Notes under the pieces: model-generated
Seen by the model: only the letters and a program-made list of their open reading frames with translations
Database searches by the model: none
What the model was told of the DNA's origin: nothing
Position numbers and translations under genes: made by a program
Shown: piece by piece, positions 33,000 to 45,213 of the stretch
Numbering within the stretch: position 1 is the first letter of the stretch
Layout of the letters: every line of letters begins with the position of its first letter
DNA from: Cornus controversa
Taxonomy: Eukaryota > Streptophyta > Magnoliopsida > Cornales > Cornaceae
DNA: 64,000 nucleotides
Reading direction: 5' to 3'
Assembly (NCBI GenBank): GCA_026545225.1
Contig: CM048845.1
Span: 90,088,533 to 90,152,532, forward strand

Positions 33000-33575
33000 C
33001 GTAGTTGGGCTGGTTCCCCGTAGGGGCTGTGTCACTGTAGGGCTAGCTGTGCGCAGGGCTGTGTCCCCGTAGGGCTGTGCTGCCATAGGACTATTTTAAC
33101 AATGTTCTCGAAATTCATCTATCCCGCATTTTTCATTAAAGGCCCTCCTTGGAGGTGTATCACCGTAGGGTTGTGCCAACGTAGGGCTATTTAACAATGT
33201 TCTCAAAATTTATCCATTCTGACTTTTTTATTAAAGGCCCTCATTGGAGGTGTATCCCCGTAGGGTTGTGCCTGCGTAGAGCTATTTTAACAATGTTTTC
33301 AGAATTCATCTATCCTGTTTTTTTCATTAAAGGCCCTCCTAGGAGGTGTATTCCCGTAGGGTTGTGCCCATGTAGGGCTATTTTAACAATATTCTCAGAA
33401 TTCATTCATCTCATCTTTTTCAATAAAGGCCCTCCTTGGAGGTGTATTCCCGTAGGGTTGTGCCCACGTAGGGTTATTTTAACAATGTTTTCAGAATTTA
33501 TCCGTCCCATCTTTTTCATTAAAGGCCATCCTTGGAGGTGTATCCCTATAGGGTCGTGTCCCCGTAGGACTATTT
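33000..33575. repeat. About 93-bp tandem array
   Basis: Five to six copies of a unit containing CCCGTAGGGTTGTGCC, TTTTAACAATGTTCTCAGAA and TTTTTCATTAAAGGCCCTCC. The period is a multiple of three, so a 130-residue open frame (33197-33589, four 31-residue repeats) exists by construction and is not evidence of a gene. Confidence 0.85.
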
Positions 33576-33959
33576 ACTTTTTATTTTAATTATAACAACA
33601 TATTTTGAAACAAAAATGACTGTTATTGATATTTTAGTAACAAATAGAGATTTATTCGAGCAAAAATCTCGGCGCTATCGTCCTAAGGCTCGATATTAAA
33701 TTGATTTTCAGCTAGAATTATTAAAGTAAATGCAACTTTTAAAAGAAAATCTTACTGGTGGCACTTCCTCAGATGCTCAACATTCTAAGGATGGGCCAAC
33801 TGCCTCCCTTCTAATGTCTCTAGTCAATATGCCCCCTGCCTCCTCTAAGTCCACCAGAGTTATTTTTTCGAGTGTTGTCATCTTTACCATCCCCATCCCA
33901 TTGGCGGTTCCATGTTCCACTCTCATCTCCGGCCACATATCTTTGTAGTTGGCCCCTAT

Positions 33960-35014
33960 GAATCAGACTTTCAATCTGCTATTTCAAGTCTATGCACTTA
34001 TGTATATCGTGGCCATGGTCGCAATGGAACCTGTAATACTTTCTTACTTTTGGGGGCCAGGCAACAGCCGGGTCATCTTGGATGTAGATGAGGATTTGAC
34101 TTATTGACGTGTTTAAAGGGGTAAAGGTGTCGAATCCCTTATCATGATGCGATGCTTTATCGGTTTGCTCCCGTGACATTCTGCCATACTTGGGGTCTCT
34201 ATCTTCCTCACTGGACTGTCCCCCCTTTTTCTGTCTTCCTTTCTCGCATCAAGGGCCTCATCTGCGTTCATGTACTTTTGGGCCTTCACGAGTAGTTCGG
34301 ACATACTTTCTGGGGGTGTTTGGAAATTGAATACAAAAACTTTGAAAGCAGTAGGCCCCCCATGAATGCGTTAATTTCCACATTGTCGTCTAGGGCATCA
34401 ACCTATAACATCTCCCTGTTAAATCGGTTAATATAGTTTCGTAATGACTCCCCCTTAGTCTGTCTTACGTTCAGGAGATAGGTGGCGGGCTTTCTGTGCC
34501 TTCGGGCAGCAATAAAATTGCCTACGAACAATTGACTTAGTTCTTTGAAGGAACGTACAGATGCTGGCTTTAGGTTGATAAACCATGACCAGGCTGCGAT
34601 CCGTCCCTGGTCGTTTGGGATTTCGGGGCATGCCCCAGGGAAGTCCATCTGTTCAGGGGGTTACATGCCTCCCTGTCCAGCAGTTGGCACGTTGCAGCCG
34701 GGAAGATCAGGGGCGACAAACGGGCTCTGTCTGATTGGAGGGCCCTGCCCGTTAGGAAGGTCATGGCTGATAGGAGGATCCTGTGCGGCTGGAGGATTGT
34801 GATCGGCAGGAAGGTCCTGGGTTGGAGGATTGTGGTTGGAAGGAAGGTCCTGCGCTAGAGGATTGTGGCCGACAGGAAGGTCCTGCGTTGGAGGATTGTG
34901 GCCAGCAGGAGGGTCCTGCGCTGGAGGGTCCTGCGCAGGTTGGTCGTGTATGGCCATAGTCTCTGACCCATATCGTAGGTGCATCATGTTTCGTATATGA
35001 TTCGTGTAGAACAA
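33960..35014 (-). pseudogene. Broken gag of the Gypsy-type element
   Basis: Pieces in order on the - strand: a Pro-rich N-terminus with 13-residue repeats (NHNPPTQDLP..., about 34771-34935), a capsid-like segment (AAWSWFINLKPASVRSFKEL, 34403-34648; NVRQTKGESLRNYINRFNRE), TMSELLVKAQKYMNADEALD (about 34260-34304) and a knuckle-like RFHCDHGHDIHKCIDLK (about 33980-34030). These are the standard landmarks of plant Gypsy gag. The frames differ, so indels have killed it. Confidence 0.82.
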
Positions 35015-35050
35015 TCAAGTTTGTGATTGATTCCCACAGACGGCGCCAAC

Positions 35051-35416
35051 TGATGAAGCAAAAATTCACCCTGAACTGGTCAAACGCCAACCTGTAAAAA
35101 AGGACAAGAGAAAGGTAATCGAAAGGACATCGGCTTGGTGCCGGCCGACTACGCTCCAACGATCAAGTCAGAAATCGGAAGGACTTTGAAAGCTGTAAAA
35201 GAATTTAGAGGGTATTCATTGCTTACCTTGGTATATGGACCGTCATGTATTTATAGTGACCAAGTGAGGGTGTGTCCTAGTAAAACTCTGTCTCTTTAGC
35301 TTCCCTTTCCCACTTGGAGACAACCTGTCTTGGTCAAAATATTCTTCTTATCTACGTCACCTTAGCACTATCCTCTCACGTTATACGTTTCATATTAGGA
35401 GTCAAACACCCCATCA
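35051..35416 (-). repeat. 5' LTR of the Gypsy-type element
   Basis: Starts TGATGAAGC and ends CACCCCATCA on the + strand; transcription would run leftward. Confidence 0.85.
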
Positions 35417-37625
35417 ACACTAATACTCTTAGGCAAAAAAATAATAGAGTTGGGGTCTAGTCACAAATTTTCTTAAAGTTGGGATCTAACCATAATTTCT
35501 GAAACTAAAGTTCATGTCTTTGTAAAAGTCCTTTTTGGGAATGAGGAGGAAGGAAATATTTTTTGTAAAAAATTATTAGGTAATTTCAAAATCATCCCAA
35601 TACCAACATGTTACGTTCAGATATATGTTCTTTGTCTTTGTGGTATGTTAGCTGATAATTTTTCATTCTTTTGTATATCTTGATATTATCGGTTTTGTCT
35701 CGAAGTAGTGAGGAAATTTCTTAAGAAGTAATGCTGGTATGGGTAAAGGATTTTTACAAAAAAAGAAAAAAAAAACAAAAAAAGACTAACTGATTCATGT
35801 TATTTTTTTATTAGTTGGGACCATCAGCTACCTAATAATTTCTGATTTTTTTATTTTTTATTATTAAGCAGAAAGACTTGACTTGCTGTTTGGGTGTCTC
35901 GAACCTATCTCTTTACATACTTTTCAATCAGTGCCGGCTCAAAACCATTTGAAGCGCAAGGCCAAAAAAAATAAAAAATAAAAAATAAAAAAGTAAATAG
36001 CATGTTACCTGCTATTTAATTTATTGATATAAAATTATATTGACAAATAATTTATGAATAAATTTTTTTGTCACTTCAAATGCAAAACTATTAGTTAAAT
36101 AGTTGTATTGAAAGTATTTTTAATACTTCTTATGCATTTGAATATATAATTAACACAAGTTAATATATATTTTCTTATCTTTTAAATTGTTTCACAATGT
36201 CTTGTGTTCTAACACTTAGGACACACATGTATGAAAAATAATAAAAAAAAGAAGATAAAAAGTGTGATTAAATGAGAAAATAAAAAAAAATAGGTGGGAG
36301 AGAAAAAGATAAGTGTAGTAAATGAGAGATAGGCACCACAGAATAAAAAGCTAAGAGATGAGAAGAGATAAGTTTAAAAAATATACCAGAAAAAAATAGT
36401 ACTACAAAATAATTTAAGTTAAAAGAAGAATAAAATTTCTTGTTAAAAGTTAATATGAGAAAGTTTTATCAATTCTCACAATTAAAAAAAAAAAGTTAAT
36501 ACAGAAAAGTTTTATCAATTCCCACAATCTTCATTTGATATATATTCAATAATTAATATAACACGGCTGAGTAATGATAGAGTAGAAAATAACGTGGGAT
36601 GAGATATGAAAAGAAATAGGAGTTTTAATGATTGAATATATTATATCAATTCCCACAATCTTCATTTGATATATATTCAATAATTAATATAACACGACTG
36701 TGTAATGATAGAGTATAAAATAACGTGGGATGAGATATGGAAAGAAATAAGAGTTTTAATAAAAAGTGGAATAAAAATTTTTAGATTTTATTAAATTCTT
36801 TGAGCATATCATTAAATCTCACCTATTGGCTGGGACCTAATAATATAAAGAAATATAATTTTTAAAAATTTAATCATATATGAAAATAAAACTTAGAAAT
36901 CTTCTATTGACTGAGGTCTTAGGCGACTGCCTAACTTGCCTAATGCTCGTGGTGGTGGGAGTGTTTCCAATTTCTCCATCTTTCTCTCTATGTAAAGCCC
37001 ATTGAACTTATCTGAACAACAACAAAGCACAGAATTTTCAGTTCCAAATGGTAAAGCCTTTAGTTCAGTTATGTGGTGTGTCACCAATTCGGTTCACAAG
37101 GTTGGAAAATTTAGATTCAATGCTCCACATATATTCAACAAATTTATTGGTTTAAAAACTATAATTTGCGTTACTGGTTAAAAATTATTTGGCACTCTCC
37201 CGAAAAGAAAAAAGGAAAAAATTGATGCTTTTGTATGTCAATAATTGAACTGCTTGCTGGTGGCTTTGCTAGAGACATAATAACAAGATTCTTGACTGTG
37301 GTGAGGGAAGTTAAATGAGAGTCGATTTATTTAGACACGGCTTAGAATTCATTGAAATATTTTTTTTAACCCAAATCAGTAAATGGAGTTTCTCGCATAT
37401 TAGTGGCGCTCACGCGTCAATGTGAGAGTGAAATTTCGTTGATGTAAGATTATTCAAAAGTATGGCGCACTTGCTTCAAAATCTGTGACACTTTATTTAT
37501 TTATTTATTTGATTGGTAAAAAAGAAATTGTCTTTGTTGCTTTGCTGTTGACTTGGGAAGTTAATATAGATGGTCGGGCATTGACCTCCTCACTTTCCAC
37601 TTCCCAACCAGATCTAATACACACA
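35417..37625. other. AT-rich stretch with orphan TNL promoter block and repeat debris
   Basis: 35694-35905 matches the TNL upstream block (GAAGTAGTGAGGAAATT at 35702-35718; GACTTGACTTGCTGTTTGGGT near 35876), but no gene follows. From about 35929 (CAGTGCCGGCTCAAAACC) to about 36930 (CTTAGGCGACTGCCTAACTT) the wording resembles a widespread plant hAT-related repeat. 36514-36760 is a 131-bp-period tandem duplication. No gene seen. Confidence 0.5.
36514..36760. repeat. 131-bp-period tandem duplication
   Basis: Units start ATCAATTCCCACAATCTTC at 36514 and 36645 and share TAATGATAGAGTA and AACGTGGGATGAGATATG. Confidence 0.85.
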
Positions 37626-37725
37626 GAGGAGCAAATACCAAAATTTGTTGAGTTTGAAAGGCCAGACATTCGACATTCCTATACCTTCATCGATTTACAG
37701 AGGATTGTACAGGCCGGTGAAAGAT
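37626..37725 (+). pseudogene. TIR-domain fragment
   Basis: EQIPKFVEFERPDIRHSYTFIDLQ aligns with the opening of sister TIR exons (GEYxVFLSFRGPDTRYTFTDxLY). Similarity stops after about 30 codons and the frame closes at 37727. A remnant of another TNL exon 1 about 350 bp upstream of gene F. Confidence 0.65.
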
Positions 37726-37854
37726 AAGATGTCCTGTTCTTTCTTTATTATTATTATTATTATTGTTGTTGTTGTTGTTGCTGTTATTATTTGATAATTG
37801 TTGTGTTCATGTTGACATAGCTTGGGTAGATAACTCGGCTTGATGTCTTAATTT

Positions 37855-37982
37855 GCGAATCCATTGCCCAAACACTGAAGAAGAGAGATAGATAGATCTA
37901 TCTGAGCTTCCTGGATTGTATTTAATAGGGTTGGTAGTAGAATACTCATAGAAGATTTAGCTTCTCAATATTATTGTTGCAG
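37855..37982 (+). promoter_or_regulatory. Conserved 5'UTR block of TNL-F
   Basis: GCGAATCCATTGCCC (37855-37869), ACACTGAAG, a GA-rich/TAGATAGATCTATC segment, GAGCTTCCTGGATTGTATTT and AATAGGGTTGG match, in the same order, the sequence before genes C and D. Confidence 0.6.
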
Positions 37983-40900
37983 ATGAAGCTGGTGGAAAGA
38001 CAGAGTAGGACTGTATCTCAAATGGAGTGTGAGACGGGTCCAAGTAGAAGGAGACCTTTAGTTGTAATAGACACCTTGGCAGTTGCAGATACTGCGTCGC
38101 ACTCATCGCTTCCAGGAGGCAAATACCGAGTCTTTTTGAATTTCAGAGGCCCAGACACTCGCTACGGCTTCACGGATTTCCTCTACGAATCTCTCACCGA
38201 AAAAGGAGTTTCCACCTTTAGAGACGATGAAGAGCTCGAAAAAGGAAAAGAGATCGGCCCTGAACTCCGCAAAGCAATCATGGAGTCAACGATCTCAATT
38301 CCAATCTTCTCCAAAGACTATGCTTCCAGTCCATGGTGCCTTAAGGAGCTAGAGCTGATGCTGCAGTGCAATAAAAATAGGGGACAATTGATTTTACCCA
38401 TCTTCTATGATGTCACGCCCCAGGAAGTGAAGTATCAACCACCTGGGAGTACTTACGAGAAGGCCTTCAAGAATTACGAGAGACACAAGACATATTGGAA
38501 TATCAGTGACGACACTATTCAGCAATGGAAGAATGTATTGAAGGATGTTCCACATTTCAGTGGTTGGGAAGTGAAAAAATGTGCTGATGGCCGGTAATTC
38601 ACTCTTGCTATAAAAACCCCTTGTTTTAAAACACTACTAATTCACTGTTTTTGGAATTCACTCGTTCATAAATCATTGCAAGAATCTTCAAGCAATGTGT
38701 AGGAAATATTGCAATTCAATATCAACGTGCGACAAATATAAAACTATAACAAAAACTCTAAGATGACTGGTTTTGGAGCTCAACTAAGCTAGTCACTATA
38801 GTCACTTCAAATCAGTATTAATCTTTCAGTAAGTTTAAAATGAATAACTTTATCTTGAAATCAATAACAGATTGTTACAAAAAAAAAAAAAAAAAACATT
38901 TTTACCACAACTCTTCAACTCAGGTGGTATCCCTCCTCCTTCCAAATGGAATGTGGACGATTCCAGTCGAACTTAGAGTCGCTTATGACAAGTTGGTTGG
39001 AAGGAGGACGATTCCAGTATAACTTAGAGTCACTTGTGACAATTAGGTCTTTATTTGAGTTGAGCTTGTTAATAATCTGCCCAAAATAAATCATTACTTT
39101 TTTTCTCTTATTGTTTACTTTAAAACTTCATTCTTGTCACTCATTATTTGGTCTCATTTCCCCCTTGACATCAATCAGGTATGAAGGACAACTAATATTA
39201 AAAGAGATTATTCCATATGTGTTGTCAGTGTTGAAGATGAAATTCATGGATCTACCTAAAATCTTGATTGGAATGGATCATCACAAAAATGAAATGACGA
39301 GGCTATTTAATATTGCCTCTGACAATGTACAAATTGTTGGAATCTATGGCATGTGTGGTATTGGCAAGACAACAGTTGCCAAGGTCATGTTCAACGAACT
39401 CTTGGAGAACTTTGACTGTTGTAGCTTCCTTGCGGATGTTCAAATAATGGCAAACGAATTCTTGGGTCTTGTTAGGTTGCAAGAGCAGCTTCTCTTTGAC
39501 ACACTAAATCGAACACAGATTCATAATGTTGAGCATGGAATAACCATTATTAAAAACATATTTTGTAACAAGAAAGTTCTCATTGTTCTTGATGATGTAA
39601 ATTCCAAACAGCAATTTGATAATCTTGTGGGAGGGCCTGATTGCTTTGGTAAAGGAAGTAAGATCATAGTTACAACAAAAAATAAAGGTGTTTTAAATGA
39701 TCTTAAAGTTGAAAGCTCTTATGAAGTTCCAATTATGAATGCTGTGGAATCTCTTCAACTTTTCAGCAAGCATGCCTTCAACATGGACTTTCCTCCAAAA
39801 GAATATGTTAGTATTTCTAGAAAGATTGCATCCATTGCTGGAGGCCTTCCTTTAGCTCTCACATCTGTAGGTTCGTCTCTATTTGTGGTGAAGGATCGAA
39901 AGACATGGCGTGACGCATCAAAGAAGTTCTCACAAACACTGAACGATGATGTTCGGAACAAGTTAAGAGTAGATTATGAAGCATTAAATCGGGAGCAGCA
40001 GCAAATATTTCTCGATATTGCATGTCTTTTTGCTGGGATGGATAAAACAACTGTATTTTACATGTGGAATGATTGTGGCTATTATTCATATAAAGAATTT
40101 AATGACCTTTATCTCAAGTGTCTTGTGAAAGAGGGAGATGCTAATGAGTTGTGGATGCACAATCAGCTTATAGCTCTTGGGAAGAAAATTGCTGATGAAA
40201 GTGTTTTGTTAAACCGTACTAGGGTGTGGAATCACAATGAAGCCCTAGAGTTGTTGGATGCCCTAGAGTTGTTGGATCATCCGATAGTAAGATCTGAGTG
40301 CATTGAATTTTATTTACTTTATTTGATTAAGCATACATAGGAGGTGAGATCTGAATACATTATTAACATATATTTTTTCATTATCAGGGAACAAATGTTG
40401 AGGCCCTAAGTCTTCGCTTTAAATTGGAGTCTAAAGAGAAGCCTTGCTTTAGAAGTAACGCATTCACTAGACTAGTAAATCTAAGGTATCTCCGAGTGGA
40501 TGGCGCAGACCTTGATGGGGATTTCAATCGTGTTCTGTTCTTCTTAAGATGGCTTAATTGGCGTGGTTGCCCTCGGGATTTCAAACCAACGAATTTTCGT
40601 ATGAAGAATCTAGTCATTCTTGATCTATCAAATAGTGGCATCACAGAAGAATGGGGGGGTTGGAATCAAATCCAGGTCCAGTATAGTAGCTCTACTTTTG
40701 TTTCTTGTGTCCCATCATATAGTTGTTTAATTTAATTTTTTTTTTTGTGTGTTATTTATTTATTTATAACAGATGTCAAATAAGTTAAAAGTTCTACAAG
40801 TAGCTGATTGTGCTTTCAGGAAAACTCCTAACTTTTCGTCATGTGAACATTTAGAGATACTGATTCTTGGACACTGTCAAAGTTTGTTACATATTGACCC

Positions 40901-42418
40901 GTCCATGGGCAATCTAACGAATTTGAAAGTGCTCGACTTTTCATATACTGATATAAGGACGTTACCTCCTGAAATTTGGATGTTAGAGAAACTGGAAGTG
41001 ATGGATTTCACAGGGTGTAGTAACTTGGACATGGACATTCCTAGTAATATGGAAAGACTATCAGCTTTGAGATTCTTGAGCTTTTATGGTTCCGAAATTG
41101 GAAGCCTACCAGCGAGCATTTCGGAGCTTACTCAACTCCACACCCTTAACATTGGAGGCTGCACAGAGCTTCAATTGCTGCCAGAGCTTCCCTCAAGTTT
41201 AAGGATTCTGAATGTGGGTGATATCACTAAACTTACAAGTTTGGTTAAATTACAGGAATTGCAATTGATTGGGTGCCATAATCTTGTGAAGATGCCCAAA
41301 GATATTGGGAAATTAACCAAATTGGAGAAACTGACCTTGGATGATACCAAAGTTAAGTCCTTAGCATACATTTGTCTCCTTCCTCAGCTGAAGGTGCTCG
41401 ACATACGATCCTGTGAGCATCTGCGAGATATATGGGGGTTACCCTCAAGTCTAGTTGAGTTATCTCTCGCAGATTGTGATTCATTGCAATTTATATACCC
41501 ATATCAATCAGATTTGAAAATTTTGTCAAGTGTGTTGCTTAAGAATTGCAATAAGCTAGAATGCTTTGTAGGGCTTGGAAAACTAGAATTGTTGACTAGT
41601 TTGTATGTATATGTGTGCGAGATGCTAGCTACCTCTAAAAATATGCCGGATTTGTCAAAATTAAAGAAGTTGGAAATATTATGTATTAGTAATTGTTCAG
41701 AACTTGATAAGATCCAAGGGCTTGAGGGATTGGAATTGCTGAAATATTTGAATTTGCGTGATTGCGAGAAGTTGTGTAATATCGAGGGGCTTGCGTCTTT
41801 GAAATGTTTGGAAGTATTGGACGTGTTAAGGTGCACATCATTGGAACCAATACCGGAACTGCCATACACATATATACGATATCCCAAAGATGAGATCAAT
41901 CCTACTGATTCAGTGTACAGGTATGGTCTAATTTCCAATATTTCCTTGGATGGGTATCATATTTCTATTTCTATTAATCTATGTGATGGTATGCCATTCC
42001 CCTGCCCTCTCTCTCATTGAGTTACGTACTGTTTGATTTCTGCAAAAGGTATTTTTCTTGATTGCTAGCTTGCTAATAATATTCTTGCTATATATATATA
42101 TATATATATATATAGCTCATTTTGGTTATGGTTTAGATTGTTTGAAACCTTGGATGATGTTTATGTGAAACCTATGAAATTTAGACTGTTCAAAGGCTAA
42201 TAGGATGGTTATGTTCTGATAATGATATTTTCTTTTCTCTTTTTGGTTTAATTAAAGTAACTGAGCTTGAGGCGTGATATGTAATGCAGCCTATTAATTT
42301 AGTTTTTGCCTTCATATTTTATAGATATTGGACAGAGTTGATGGAAAAAAAATTGGATGGGACGCGGCAACCGGTGTTAAGTGGATATAGAAATGAAGCT
42401 GCACAAGAAGCATTGTAG
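37983..42418 (+). CDS. TNL-F: intact TIR-NB-ARC-LRR immune receptor, MHN variant
   Basis: Exons 37983-38593, 39179-40286, 40388-40675, 40773-41920, 42325-42418; in frame throughout, about 1082 aa. ATG at 37983 (MKLVERQ) follows the shared 5'UTR block. TIR about 46-185, the most diverged of the set (GKYRVFLNFRGPDTRYGF; SSPWCLKEL with the catalytic-position Glu). NB-ARC: GMCGIGKT, VLIVLDDV, GSKIIVTT, GLPLALTSVG, FLDIACLF, and MHN (about 530-532) in place of MHD. Near the end of exon 2 an 18-bp in-frame tandem duplication (40242-40259, 40260-40277) doubles ALELLD. The long LRR exon parallels gene C; the last exon encodes a 31-residue tail (RYWTELMEKK...AAQEAL). Predicted pathogen sensor; no break seen. 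Confidence 0.92.
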
Positions 42419-45213
42419 AATGCTTAAAAGCAATGGTAGCTTATACGGTAGATAAGAGATCTTTCTTCCTCCTCCTCCTCCTTTTTATTGTATTTCTTTT
42501 CGCAACATCGAGTAATTTCTGAAGTTCAAAACAAATTCTGTAGGTCTATTGAAGTCTTCATTTCAAAATTGTAAAAATCTGAACATGCTTAATTTCAAAC
42601 TCTTTATTTTGTAGGTTTTATAGAAAATTGTGGGCTACCAAAAGAAATGAGCTAATGGGTATAGAAGGCAAGAGGATATAGGGGCGAAGATGCACCAGGA
42701 GTATTATGGAAGCAATTGTAGCTTGCAAATTTGCCATCTTGCTTGCATTATGGAAGCAGGGGGTGCCTAAAAGTGTGTGTGTGTGTTTTTTTTTGTTGGC
42801 TTGTCATTACTGAAACGTGAGTTAAGAACCACTTGTCAAGGCATTGTTTAATGGTAAATGGGAAAAGAGAGGCTTTATCATTTTTTTTTCTTTATAATAG
42901 GTAAAACAGTACAAGTTAATATTTTTGCATCATGTTCACTCCTTTGTTCTTGAAAACAAAAACTCCAAATCAGAGCATTTTTCTTTTTATCTTATTGTCC
43001 ACCACTATAGCTATGCGATGTTATATAAAAACCCAATGTAACTGTTAACTATCACAAACCAATTAGTTCTTGCTTGCAATTGTTCGTTAGCTTACTTATT
43101 CACTCTTTCTAGGTTCAAATATTATTTTTGTATATATATATATATTACACACAAATATATCATGACACACTGGGTGGATATCCCAACAAATTGTAAGTTT
43201 GTAATATAAGTGAAATTAATATATTTCTGAAAATTAAACTTGTTTTAAAGTTTATGTTTTCACATATTTAAGAAACCTAAAGGGGGAAATAGGTCCTGAC
43301 TTTGCTGATTAATTGTTTTTTCCAAACCAAACTAGACTGTAGCATGCAATCAATCAACCAAACCAGTATTTTTATCAGAAAAAAAATATTTGTAGGGAAA
43401 AAAAAAAATAAACAGTAAAAAGTAGAAGAAAGATACAAAGTAATTTCCCGTAAAAACCCACAAAATTGCAGCGCCATGGTCATTGTCATAGGGTTCAACT
43501 CAGTTGCTGCTTGCAGAAATCTCAAACCTCCATCCAGGAATTGGATCTCTAAGTTAACAATTATATATATTATCGATTTTTTAATAGCTTGTAACGTGCC
43601 ATGTCATTCAATAATTAAAAATGTTTGAAACAAGATAATGTATGAATGTAAAAATGTTTGAAACAAGATAATGTATGAATGCATGTGATAAATTGTAAGC
43701 TATTGATTTTTATAAGACGATACGTGTTACCTTTTTATCAATTCAACTTATGATAACATAGTGAAATTCAACTTAGAGGATCCTTGTCTATAGATTCAAA
43801 CTATATACTTTATATTTTGTTATTTATTCAACTATTTCGCAGCAATCCCAAATATTAATTTTCTCAATTTTGTAAAGAAGGATTCGTCCATGATGAAACT
43901 ATGTTAACTAATGTTATTTTTGGATTTATTTAAGACTAAAGATGTTTCATATTTGTCCAAAGATGAATATTTTTTTTTCTTTCAATTTTTTTATTATAAA
44001 AAAGGTAAGCATGCATTCTTAACTGGAATACACTCATTAGATTAAAATTCAATAAAGTAGTTGAATTTTTGTTAGAAATGACAAAGGAAGGAAGAAAATT
44101 TAATAATATTGTCCTAACACCTACGTAGTTGTACACAAAGTACATGGTGACTTTTGATCGATGGATGTGCAGCGAGCTGATGAATGCACTATCATTTCGC
44201 TTTAGAGATTATATTAATTACTGTTAAGAATATATTTTGTACTTTGGATATTTAAATATTACAAAACTTCTTTTTTTCTTTTTCTTTTTTATTGGTGACT
44301 AGATGGTGTTTTCATTCTTTGAGTGAGACTAATCTCATTCACACATAGCAAGCTCCAATTTTACGAGTTGATTTTAATTTAGGGAAAATCATTATGAAAA
44401 TTTGTTTTGCTAATTAAAGGGAAAAAAAGTCATGTCATAAAGCAACAAGAGATATCACTACTAAAATTATTAATCAAGAGTAGAAGGATTGTATGGTTTT
44501 AAAATAAAACTCTCAATCGATCCTTAGCACTTCGAATCTTTTTTAAAAAATCTATCTCACCCAAGATTTGGTATTACTCTAAAACCGGTTGGAAAATGAT
44601 AATCACTCGGACTGAGTGGTTCAAGTGAGTTAGCAAACTAAACTTAATTAAACTTAACCTCCTATACTATCATTTTGTGACACATAACTTTAATTAATAT
44701 CACAAAATGATAGGTAGGAGAGTTAAGTGCAATTAAGCCTTTAAATTCTAATTGATTAATATCTACTTGACCAAACAATTAAATACGGAAAGTGAAATTG
44801 GAGAATGAATTGTGATTAAATATTAGTGCTTAAATAAGAGGAGAGCCATCATTTTTGCTTTTTCTGCTCAAACTCGTGATATCCTTTTTCTTTTTCTTTT
44901 TTTATAAAAAAAATCAACACATCTTTCATGTACCGTAAGATCAGCAAGACATTCGAAAGACAATTTGACTTTAAAAACATTATGCATCAGGGCTCCAAAT
45001 AAACCGAATTATTCATAAACAACTTAAACTTAATTTATTTAAGACTTAATTCGAACTCATTTATTAAGCAAACGAGCTGAACTCGAATTGAGTTTCTAAG
45101 CTCGTTTAAAAAACGAGCCAATCTTCGGATAATATTGGATTTAACTCGTGTAAGTGCGTGAACATAAGCTTGTGTAAACTCGTATATGTTTGTGAACATA
45201 AGTTTGTACAGAG
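42419..45213. other. Intergenic stretch downstream of TNL-F
   Basis: 42420-42480 is the 3' flank shared with gene C. 42614-42760 looks like a second, degenerate last-exon copy (TTTTATAGAAAATTGTGGGC; GAAGCAATTGTAGCTTGC). A direct repeat of about 30 bp (AAAATGTTTGAAACAAGATAATG) lies at about 43618-43680. The rest is AT-rich with no gene seen. Confidence 0.5.
44643..44737. repeat. Short stem-loop / MITE-like inverted repeat
   Basis: 44643-44680 and 44700-44737 are near-perfect reverse complements of 38 bp around a 19-bp loop (left arm CTTAATTAAACTTAACCTCC.., TATCATTTTGTGA). Confidence 0.75.

Larger units (their letters stand above)
31774..35416 (-). mobile_element. Gag-only Gypsy-type LTR retrotransposon (non-autonomous)
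   Basis: Direct LTRs at 31774-32135 (3' LTR) and 35051-35416 (5' LTR) share GCAAAAATTCACCC.. through ..CAAACACCCCATCA. The complete 5' LTR starts TGATG and ends CATCA. Inside it on the - strand is GTTGGCGCCGTCTGTGGGAA, the sequence that commonly follows plant Gypsy 5' LTRs. Flanks ATACT / ACACT suggest a 5-bp target duplication with one mismatch. The - strand has broken gag frames but no protease, reverse transcriptase, RNase H or integrase; the expected pol space is filled with GC-rich tandem arrays. It must have been mobilised by another element. Confidence 0.88.

Noticed and set aside
33000-33575. Regularly spaced repeats suggesting a CRISPR-like array
   Set aside because: Units of about 93 bp are contiguous without unique spacers, inside a plant LTR element.
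33197-33589. 130-codon + strand frame with four repeats
   Set aside because: Created by the 93-bp tandem array; it runs against the element's coding strand.
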